From DASQPR01 sp035713725 (GTDB taxonomy: Bacteria > Actinomycetota > Actinomycetes > Mycobacteriales > Micromonosporaceae), in contig DASTMZ010000096.1 of NCBI GenBank assembly GCA_035713725.1, positions 1 to 10,292 of the forward strand: a DNA stretch of 10,292 nt, read 5' to 3'. The notes beneath the pieces were generated by a model. The model saw only the letters and a program-made list of their open reading frames with translations, was not told where the DNA came from and searched no databases. The position numbers and the translations under genes were made by a program. Shown here in pieces: positions 1 through 5,144 of this stretch (the first letter of the stretch is position 1; each line of letters starts with the position of its first letter).

Positions 1-981
1 GAGGACCTGAACCACACCGGCGCGCACAAGATCCGCAACGTCCTCGGCCAGGCGCTGATCACCCAACGCATGGGCAAGAAGCGGGTCATCGCGGAGACCG
101 GCGCCGGCCAGCACGGCGTCGCGGCGGCGACCGCGGCCGCCCTCTTCGGTTTCGAGTGCGTGGTCTACATGGGCGAGGAGGACACCCGCCGGCAGGCGTT
201 GAACGTGGCGCGGATGCAGATGCTCGGCGCGACGGTGGTGCCCGTGTCGCACGGCTCGAAGACGCTGAAGGACGCCCTGAACGAGGCGTTGCGCGATTGG
301 GTGGCCAACGTCGAGACAACCCACTACCTGCTGGGTACGGCCGCCGGACCGCACCCGTTCCCAGCCATGGTCCGCGACTTCGTGCGCGGCATCGGGGTCG
401 AGGCCCGCCGGCAGTGTCTCGACCTCACCGGGCGGCTTCCCGACGCCGTGTGCGCGTGCGTCGGCGGCGGCTCGAACGCCATCGGGATCTTCCACGCGTT
501 CATCCCGGACGCGACCGTGCGGCTCTACGGCTTCGAGGCGGGCGGCGACGGCGTCGACACCGGCCGCCACGCGGCGACGATCAGCGGCGGCAACGCGATC
601 GGCGTGCTGCACGGCACGCGCAGTTTCGTGATGCAGGACGACGACGGTCAGACGATCGAGTCGCACTCCATCTCGGCCGGGCTCGACTACCCGGGCGTGG
701 GGCCGGAGCACGCGTGGCTGCACGAAGTCGGGCGTGCCACCTACCAGCCGGTCACGGATCGCGAGGCGATGGACGCGTTTGCGCTGCTCTGCCGCACCGA
801 GGGGATCATTCCGGCGATCGAGAGCGCGCACGCTCTCGCCGGTGCTGTCCGGATCGCTGGCGACCTCGGGCCGGATGCGACGATCATCGTCAACTTGTCC
901 GGTCGGGGGGACAAGGACGTCACCACCGCCGGCGAGTGGTTCGGGCTGCTCGACGGCGCGCAGCGTCCGGCGGTCCCATGA
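1..981 (+). CDS. trpB: Tryptophan synthase beta subunit, 5' end missing
   Basis: TrpB condenses indole, channelled from TrpA, with L-serine using pyridoxal phosphate (PLP) to give L-tryptophan. The frame is open from base 1, so the gene starts upstream; about 326 residues are present and, by comparison with usual TrpB (about 400), some 75-90 N-terminal residues are missing. Visible signatures: HTGAHK, with the PLP-binding lysine at nt 28-30; AETGAGQHG, with the catalytic glutamate at nt 94-96; the phosphate-binding GGGSNA loop at nt 463-480; EGIIPAIES; and, near the C-terminus, NLSGRGDKD, whose serine contacts the PLP ring nitrogen. All key residues look intact, so this is an ordinary functional TrpB. 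The TGA stop (979-981) overlaps an ATG at 978 that opens a mini reading frame leading to trpA, so the two subunits are probably translationally coupled. Confidence 0.97.
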   Translation, partial: EDLNHTGAHKIRNVLGQALITQRMGKKRVIAETGAGQHGVAAATAAALFGFECVVYMGEEDTRRQALNVARMQMLGATVVPVSHGSKTLKDALNEALRDWVANVETTHYLLGTAAGPHPFPAMVRDFVRGIGVEARRQCLDLTGRLPDAVCACVGGGSNAIGIFHAFIPDATVRLYGFEAGGDGVDTGRHAATISGGNAIGVLHGTRSFVMQDDDGQTIESHSISAGLDYPGVGPEHAWLHEVGRATYQPVTDREAMDAFALLCRTEGIIPAIESAHALAGAVRIAGDLGPDATIIVNLSGRGDKDVTTAGEWFGLLDGAQRPAVP

Positions 982-1001
982 TCAGCGGGCACACAGTATG
1001 A
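978..1001 (+). other. Seven-codon mini reading frame bridging trpB and trpA
   Basis: An ATG at 978-980 overlaps the trpB stop as ATGA. It opens a frame encoding MISGHTV, whose TGA (999-1001) overlaps the trpA ATG (998-1000) as a second ATGA. Both junctions are the classic arrangement for termination-reinitiation. A ribosome ending trpB could restart here and be handed on to trpA, which lacks a clear ribosome binding site. The peptide itself is unlikely to have a function. The arrangement is seen directly; the relay role is inference and could be chance. Confidence 0.35.
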
Positions 1002-1834
1002 CCGGGGACACCGTCACCTCCGACGCGACTCAGGCGGGACGGCTATCCGCGGTGTTCGAGACCGCGAGGGCACAACAGCGTGCGTTACTGGTCGGATGTC
1101 TGCCGGCCGGGTTTCCGACCGTCGCGCGTGGCATCGACGCGATGCGCGCGATGACCGATGCCGGAGCGGACGTCATCGAGATGGAGCTGGCGTACTCCGA
1201 TCCGGTGATTGATGGCCCGGTAATCCAACGGGCGAGCGAGATCGCACTTGCCGGTGGGGTACGCACTGCCGACGTGTTCCGGTCGGTCGAGGCAGTCGCG
1301 GGCGCGGGCGCCACGGTGATCCTGATGACCTACTGGAACCCCGTCGAACGGTACGGCGTCGACCGGTTCGCGAGGGACTTTGCGGCCGCCGGCGGTAGCG
1401 GCATCGTCACGCCGGACCTGATTCCGGACGAGGCTGCCGAGTGGATCGCCGCCGCCGATCGGCACGATCTCGATCGAATCTTCCTCGTCGCGCCGTCGTC
1501 AACGCCGGCCCGGATCGCGGCGACTGTCGCGGCGTGCCGAGGATTCGTCTACGCGACCAGCGTGATGGGCGTGACCGGGGCGCGCGATCACACCTCCGAC
1601 GCGGCGCCGGGTCTCGTCGCACGCGTTCGGTCGGCCACGTCCATGCCGGTCGGTGTCGGTCTCGGTGTGCGGGACGGCGCACAGGCGGCCGCGGTCGCCG
1701 GGTATGCCGACGCCGTGATCGTGGGCAGTGCGCTGGTAAGTTGCGTGCTCGACAATCTCGACGACGAGGCGGCCGGCCGCGCCGCGCTGACACGGCTCAC
1801 CGCGGAACTCGCCGAAGGCGTACGAAAGCGGTAA
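998..1834 (+). CDS. trpA: Tryptophan synthase alpha subunit
   Basis: TrpA cleaves indole-3-glycerol phosphate to indole and glyceraldehyde 3-phosphate and feeds indole to TrpB through the alpha-beta tunnel. The 278-residue TIM barrel has near-standard length. Visible motifs: the LPAGFP strand (about residues 35-40), the catalytic acids E61 (E. coli Glu49) and D72 (Asp60), the actinobacterial segments MTYWNPV, TPDLIPDEA and FLVAPSSTP, the mobile loop GVTGAR, and the phosphate-binding GVGLGV and IVGSAL. ATG 998 is chosen because the protein begins 16 nt after trpB and matches the usual N-terminal length; no good Shine-Dalgarno is visible. Odd points: the normally near-invariant Gly and Pro after the catalytic Glu (E. 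coli Gly51 and Pro53) are E63 and A65 here, in the segment IEMELAYSDP. Leu30 is encoded by TTA (1085-1087), a rare codon in such GC-rich DNA. Confidence 0.97.
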   Translation: MTGDTVTSDATQAGRLSAVFETARAQQRALLVGCLPAGFPTVARGIDAMRAMTDAGADVIEMELAYSDPVIDGPVIQRASEIALAGGVRTADVFRSVEAVAGAGATVILMTYWNPVERYGVDRFARDFAAAGGSGIVTPDLIPDEAAEWIAAADRHDLDRIFLVAPSSTPARIAATVAACRGFVYATSVMGVTGARDHTSDAAPGLVARVRSATSMPVGVGLGVRDGAQAAAVAGYADAVIVGSALVSCVLDNLDDEAAGRAALTRLTAELAEGVRKR

Positions 1835-1883
1835 CCCAGCCCGGCCTCGGCGGCGCGTACGCGTCGGGAGAAGCCCGGTGGGT
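1834..1883. terminator. Possible terminator hairpins between convergent trpA and Nudix gene
   Basis: The 70-nt convergent gap holds a hairpin with a 6-bp stem, 1851-1856 paired with 1861-1866 (one G-U pair), and a GTAC loop around a perfect 10-bp palindrome. It is enclosed by an imperfect outer stem pairing 1834-1843 with 1874-1883, with one bulge and one mismatch. No U-tract follows on either strand, which is common in actinobacterial terminators but weakens the call. The position between two gene ends makes a bidirectional terminator plausible. Confidence 0.35.
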
Positions 1884-1904
1884 GCGTTCAGAACAAGGCA
1901 GATG

Positions 1905-2405
1905 TCAGTTCGCGGCCGCGTAGATCGCGTCGGACACGTCCTGATCGTCGCCGATCGCGTCGGGAATGTCCGGCTCGGCATCGCGCTGGACGACGCGCAG
2001 CAGGCCGGCCTTGCCGACCGCCGCATCGGCGATCGCCGCGCGGGTCACCGGAGTCATCGGCGACGGGCAGTCGTCGACGTCGTGCCAGCAGACGCGTGAG
2101 ATGCGGCCCGGGGAGTTGACCGTCACCTCGCCGTCGATCTTGGCACGGAACACGTGGACGAGCACGTCCGGAAGATCGTCTCCGTGGCTCGTGAGCTGAT
2201 AGAGGCCGACGAGGTCAACGAGGGTGACCTCGGCGCCGACCTCCTCGCAGATGTCTCGCACCGCAGCGTGCAGCGGAGACTCGCCAGGGTGGATCTTGCC
2301 GCCGGGCAGCGCCCACAACCGATGTCCCTGGCGCTGTTGGCAAACCAGAACGCGGCCGGCGGGGTCCGTGATGACGGCCGCCACGGCCGTCGTGAGCTGG
2401 TTCAT
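1905..2405 (-). CDS. Nudix hydrolase (MutT-like), substrate unknown
   Basis: Nudix enzymes hydrolyse nucleoside diphosphates linked to another group, such as oxidised dNTPs, ADP-ribose or sugar nucleotides, using divalent metal. The protein has 166 residues. The Nudix box (G-x5-E-x7-R-E-U-x-E-E-x-G-U) covers residues 36-58: G36, E42, R50, the metal-binding pair E54-E55 and G57 are present, but position 51, normally Glu, is Asp. The approach AVITDPAGRVLVCQQR and WALPGGK is typical of MutT-like proteins. The stretch after about residue 125 shows no recognisable domain. ATG at 2405-2403 is the first possible start, because an in-frame TAG lies four codons upstream, and no Shine-Dalgarno is visible. 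The gene is transcribed towards trpA and away from lgt, so it is a separate unit. It could be a dNTP-pool sanitiser or an ADP-ribose-type pyrophosphatase; the sequence does not decide. Confidence 0.9.
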   Translation of the reverse strand: MNQLTTAVAAVITDPAGRVLVCQQRQGHRLWALPGGKIHPGESPLHAAVRDICEEVGAEVTLVDLVGLYQLTSHGDDLPDVLVHVFRAKIDGEVTVNSPGRISRVCWHDVDDCPSPMTPVTRAAIADAAVGKAGLLRVVQRDAEPDIPDAIGDDQDVSDAIYAAAN

Positions 2406-2411
2406 GACGAA

Positions 2412-2417
2412 AGCCTA
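2412..2417 (-). promoter_or_regulatory. -10 box for leaderless Nudix transcript
   Basis: On the minus strand TAGGCT fits the actinobacterial TANNNT -10 consensus and lies exactly 6 nt before the ATG of the Nudix gene. Transcription starting about 7 nt downstream of the box would begin at the start codon. No convincing -35 is visible (TGGCGT at 17-bp spacing). The absence of a Shine-Dalgarno and the in-frame TAG inside the box support the start codon and leaderless expression. Confidence 0.5.
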
Positions 2418-2466
2418 GAACCGGACAGCCGACGACGCCAGGCTCCCGCATGGATCCCGTCGGCGG

Positions 2467-2472
2467 TAACCT
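2467..2472 (+). promoter_or_regulatory. -10 box for leaderless lgt transcript
   Basis: TAACCT fits TANNNT and ends 6 nt before the GTG start of lgt, the same spacing as the divergent Nudix promoter. The box contains an in-frame TAA, so GTG 2479 is the first possible start, and no Shine-Dalgarno precedes it. The -35 region (TCCCGC at 17-bp spacing) is not recognisable. A leaderless mRNA is inferred. Confidence 0.5.
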
Positions 2473-2478
2473 TCGCGC

Positions 2479-3516
2479 GTGAACTACGCGAGCATTCCGA
2501 GCCCTGCGACGTCCGTGTGGCACCTGTGGTTCGTGCCGATTCGTGCGTACGCGCTGTGCATCGTGGTCGGGATCATCGTGGCGTGCTACATCACCGAACG
2601 CCGGATGCGCTCGCGCGGTGCGCCACGCTACGTGGTCCTCGACATCGCGGTCTGGGCGGTGCCGGCCGGCATCATCGGCGCCCGGATCTACCACGTGATC
2701 ACCTCACCGCAGCTCTACTTCGGGCAAGGCGGTAACCCGGTCGGGGTGTTCTACATCTGGAACGGCGGCCTGGGCATCTGGGGCGCTGTCGCCGGTGGCG
2801 CGGTCGGCGCCTGGATCGCGTGCCGGCGTCTCGGCATCCCGCTGTCGTTCGTGGCCGACGCGATCGCTCCGGCCCTGCCGGTGGCGCAGGCGATCGGCCG
2901 CTTCGGCAACTGGTTCAACAACGAGCTGTACGGCAAGGCGACGACGCTGCCGTGGGGCCTCAAGGTGCACGCCGAGATGGTGGACGGCAAGGCAGTCCCG
3001 GTGGACGGCCAACTCTTCCTGCCCGGCCTCTATCAACCGACCTTCCTCTACGAGGTCATCTGGGATCTCGGCGTCGCCCTGCTGGTGTTCCTGCTCGACC
3101 GGAAGTACCGGTTCGGCCGAGGCCGGGCATTCGCGCTCTATGTGATGGCCTACACCGCTGGCCGTGCCTGGATCGAATACCTCCGCATCGATCAGGCCAA
3201 CCACTTCATTGGTCTGCGCGTCAACGACTGGGTTGCGATCGTCGTGTTCCTCGGGGCGCTGATCTACTTCGTACGCGTCAAGGGCGAGCAGTTGATCCTG
3301 ACCCCGGTCGCCGAGCCAGACGGAAGCGCCGCCGACTCCGATGTGTCGACCGACGACGAGTCGGACGAGACCCGGCCCGCGGCCGGCGAGGCTGGCGACG
3401 CGGACGCCGACGACGAGGCGGCGGACGATACCGATGCCCCGACGCCTCGCGCGCACGACGATGATCCCTCCGCCGGCGGTGGCACGACGCCGTCGGCGTC
3501 CGCCGCGAAGAAGTAG
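2479..3516 (+). CDS. lgt: Prolipoprotein diacylglyceryl transferase
   Basis: Lgt transfers diacylglycerol from phosphatidylglycerol to the lipobox cysteine of prolipoproteins, the first step of lipoprotein maturation. It is a polytopic membrane enzyme. The 345-residue product shows the N-terminal PIRAYALCIV segment (about 20-29), the WNGGLGIWG segment (94-102), the family signature GRFGNWFNNELYG (140-152) with its conserved Arg and Asn, the QPTFLYE segment (186-192), and the late YTAGRAWIEYLR motif (225-236) with its conserved Arg. Hydrophobic stretches near 22-38, 55-72, 98-115, 195-206, 217-232 and 250-265 fit the multi-span topology. Residues about 278-345 form an Asp/Glu/Ala-rich, presumably disordered tail ending SAAKK; long tails occur in actinobacterial Lgt but are absent from E. 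coli Lgt. The start is GTG. The monooxygenase gene follows 2 nt after the stop. Confidence 0.96.
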   Translation: MNYASIPSPATSVWHLWFVPIRAYALCIVVGIIVACYITERRMRSRGAPRYVVLDIAVWAVPAGIIGARIYHVITSPQLYFGQGGNPVGVFYIWNGGLGIWGAVAGGAVGAWIACRRLGIPLSFVADAIAPALPVAQAIGRFGNWFNNELYGKATTLPWGLKVHAEMVDGKAVPVDGQLFLPGLYQPTFLYEVIWDLGVALLVFLLDRKYRFGRGRAFALYVMAYTAGRAWIEYLRIDQANHFIGLRVNDWVAIVVFLGALIYFVRVKGEQLILTPVAEPDGSAADSDVSTDDESDETRPAAGEAGDADADDEAADDTDAPTPRAHDDDPSAGGGTTPSASAAKK

Positions 3517-3518
3517 CC

Positions 3519-4733
3519 GTGCCCTCGGCGGTCGTGGTCGGTGCGGGCATCGGCGGTCTCGCGGTAGCCGGGGCACTCGCGCGGCGTGACTGGGCGGTCA
3601 CGATTCTGGAGAGCAACGCTCGCCTGGACGCCGACCGGGCCGGGTTGATGCTGTGGCCGTCCGGGGTCGCGGCGCTGCGTCGCCTCGGGCTGGCCGGCGG
3701 TCTCGACGCGATCGCGTCACCGATCGCGGCCCGTGGCGTGTGCCGTCCCGACGGCAGCTGGCTGGTGCGCCCGGACGAGGTCGAGGAGGGTGCCGGGCCA
3801 CCGGTCGTAGTCCGGCGCGTCGACCTGCACGACGCGCTCGTCGCCGGGCTCGGCAGCGGCATCGACGTCCGCACCGGCGTGACCGTGCGCAGCGTCCGGA
3901 TGTCCGCGGCGTCGACGCCGGCGGTGAGTGACGCGGCCACGACGTGGGAGGCGGACCTCGTCGTCGGGGCGGACGGCATCACCAGCGCGGTGCGCCGCCG
4001 GCTTGCGCCGGAGGCAACCGTGGTCCCCGCTGGCTGCACCGCGTGGCGGGCCTTCATCCCGTGGTACCGGGGGACGGCGTTGATGGAGTCGCTGAACCGG
4101 CCCTCGGTCGGGAAGCGGGCGGGCGAGACCGTCGGTTCCGGTCACCGATTCCGCTACGCCGTGCTCGAGCACCGCGGATCGTCGGGTGCGTCGGCGCAAG
4201 GGGGCATCTACTGGACCGCGACCGTGCCGGGGGCCGCCCGGCCGGAATCCGCCGACGCCCAGCTTGCGTTGCTCCGTCGCTGGTTCGCCGACTGGCACGC
4301 ACCGATCGGTGCGCTGATCGCGGCAACCGCGCCGGACGACGTCATTCAGCACGCGGTCGGCGAGCTGTGGCCGCTGCCGCGCGCATTCGCGTTCCACGCC
4401 GGCCGCGGTGGGTACGCATTGATCGGCGACGCCGCGCATGCCATGTCGCACCACCTCGGCACCGGTGCGTGCCTCGCCCTCGAAGACGCGGCGGCGCTTG
4501 TCGACGCGGTTGGCGGTGGGCCTTCGGCGGGCCGCGCGTTGCAGTCCGGGCTCGACCGCTACGCGCACGGCCGGCGGCGCGACGTCGCGCGGATCGGCCG
4601 GCAGTCCCGCCGCATCGGCGCCGCGCTCGCGACGAGCCGGGTGTCCGCGCGGGAGCGCGACGCGGTCCTCGGCGTGGCGCCCGGGCCGTTCGGCCGCGCT
4701 TCCCAAGCACTTCGCAGCCTGCGGCGCACATAG
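3519..4733 (+). CDS. FAD-dependent class A monooxygenase (PHBH fold), substrate unknown
   Basis: The 404-residue protein belongs to the flavin monooxygenase/oxidoreductase family that includes p-hydroxybenzoate and salicylate hydroxylases. Visible are the N-terminal GxGxxG dinucleotide motif (G8, G10, G13) with the ribose-binding acid E31, a conserved arginine around R99/R100 in VVRRVDLHDAL, the DG motif VGADGITSAVRRRL (149-162), and the GD motif LIGDAAHAM (301-309) followed by GTGACLALEDAAAL. The Pro usually found after GDAAHxx is His311 here (S-H-H-L-G). The C-terminal 55 residues are Arg-rich and lack recognisable features. There is no signal peptide or membrane segment, so it is probably cytosolic. 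It starts with GTG 2 nt after the lgt stop and so is probably cotranscribed with lgt. It could act on an aromatic compound, a lipid or a quinone precursor; the sequence does not decide, and a functional link to Lgt is not established. Confidence 0.88.
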   Translation: MPSAVVVGAGIGGLAVAGALARRDWAVTILESNARLDADRAGLMLWPSGVAALRRLGLAGGLDAIASPIAARGVCRPDGSWLVRPDEVEEGAGPPVVVRRVDLHDALVAGLGSGIDVRTGVTVRSVRMSAASTPAVSDAATTWEADLVVGADGITSAVRRRLAPEATVVPAGCTAWRAFIPWYRGTALMESLNRPSVGKRAGETVGSGHRFRYAVLEHRGSSGASAQGGIYWTATVPGAARPESADAQLALLRRWFADWHAPIGALIAATAPDDVIQHAVGELWPLPRAFAFHAGRGGYALIGDAAHAMSHHLGTGACLALEDAAALVDAVGGGPSAGRALQSGLDRYAHGRRRDVARIGRQSRRIGAALATSRVSARERDAVLGVAPGPFGRASQALRSLRRT

Positions 4734-4745
4734 CGGTTCGTGCCA

Positions 4746-4822
4746 CGGCGGCTTGGCTTGCGCCGCTCATGGCGGTGGGGTCGCGGCGGCTTGGCCTGCG
4801 GCGCTCTTGGCGCCCGGGGTCG
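4746..4822. repeat. Tandem 38/39-bp imperfect repeat with conserved hairpins
   Basis: Unit 1 (4746-4783) and unit 2 (4784-4822) are directly adjacent and match at 33 of 39 aligned positions; both begin CGGCGGCTTGG and end GGGGTCG. Each can form a 5-bp stem with a 5-nt loop: 4762-4766 with 4772-4776 (loop TCATG), and 4800-4804 with 4810-4814 (loop TCTTG). Two of the five pairs differ between the units yet stay paired. The location, 13 nt after the monooxygenase stop, fits a REP-like element, a terminator region or both. Confidence 0.65.
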
Positions 4823-4863
4823 CCCGCTGGCGGGACGCGGCACGGTTTGCGACGCGGAACTGT

Positions 4864-4892
4864 TTGAACCGACAGCGGTGACGACGCACAAT
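4864..4892 (+). promoter_or_regulatory. gltB: Weak sigma-70-like promoter candidate upstream of gltB
   Basis: TTGAAC (4864-4869) and CACAAT (4887-4892) lie 17 bp apart, each matching 4 of 6 consensus bases. Transcription from here would give gltB a leader of roughly 245 nt. GC-rich DNA gives such partial matches by chance, so this is only a candidate. Confidence 0.22.
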
Positions 4893-5051
4893 GGTGAGCA
4901 GCGCCATGTCCGCGCATCAGTGACGCCCCGACAGGCGGGCCACGGTGCCCGGACCGGAACCGCAGGTCGAGCACCCTCACAAGGGGACAGGCCACGGGTC
5001 CATTGGCTGGGACGCGCCGCTTCGCGATCACCCTCCCACCAGCGCGCTCCC

Positions 5052-5057
5052 TAAGGT
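5052..5057 (+). promoter_or_regulatory. gltB: Candidate gltB -10 box
   Basis: TAAGGT fits TANNNT and would place the transcription start near 5064, giving a leader of about 80 nt that contains the inverted repeat, the palindrome and the ribosome binding site. There is no recognisable -35 at 17-18 bp. I prefer it over the distal candidate because of its position, but weakly. Confidence 0.3.
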
Positions 5058-5082
5058 GTCGTTCAGATTCGCCCCCGGGCCG

Positions 5083-5129
5083 ACGTCGTCCCCTGATCAT
5101 GATCATCACCGGTTCATGGCCGACGACGT
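5083..5129. promoter_or_regulatory. gltB: Inverted repeat and 12-bp palindrome in gltB leader
   Basis: ACGTCGTC (5083-5090) pairs perfectly with GACGACGT (5122-5129), an 8-bp stem ending 3 nt before the AGGAG ribosome binding site. The 31-nt loop contains the perfect palindrome TGATCATGATCA (5094-5105), an AT-rich island in GC-rich DNA. It could be an operator for a dimeric regulator or an RNA structure affecting translation. The symmetry is seen directly; the function is inferred. It does not resemble a GlnR box that I can recognise. Confidence 0.4.
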
Positions 5130-5132
5130 GCG

Positions 5133-5137
5133 AGGAG
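5133..5137 (+). promoter_or_regulatory. gltB: gltB ribosome binding site
   Basis: AGGAG sits 7 nt before the ATG at 5145, the best Shine-Dalgarno in the window. It selects 5145 over the second ATG at 5151. Confidence 0.75.
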
Positions 5138-5144
5138 CCCAGCC

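Larger units (their letters stand above)
4734..5144. other. Intergenic region between monooxygenase gene and gltB
   Basis: This 411-nt stretch has no convincing gene. Its first 100 nt hold a tandem repeat with hairpins and a further CCCG-CTGG-CGGG hairpin at 4823-4834, probably the end of the lgt transcript. The middle (4835-5050) holds a weak promoter-like pair and small GC hairpins, such as 4936-4940 with 4947-4951. The last 95 nt look like a structured gltB leader with a TANNNT box, an inverted repeat, a 12-bp palindrome and a clear ribosome binding site. Arg-rich open frames run through it on both strands but have no start signal and no protein-like composition. Confidence 0.7.

Noticed and set aside
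4891..4923. Ten-codon leader peptide candidate upstream of gltB (MVSSAMSAHQ)
   Set aside because: It has no ribosome binding site, no run of a regulatory amino acid and no attenuator-like hairpin pair. Its first ATG would overlap the only nearby promoter candidate.
4936..4951. GC hairpin CGGGC-CACGGT-GCCCG as a terminator
   Set aside because: It has only a 5-bp stem, no U-tract, and competing pairings such as CGGT with ACCG right beside it; this is expected by chance at such GC content.
4835..5144. GlnR-type nitrogen regulator box or glutamine riboswitch before gltB
   Set aside because: I looked for GTAAC/GAAAC-like half sites and for a conserved riboswitch core and found none that I could support.
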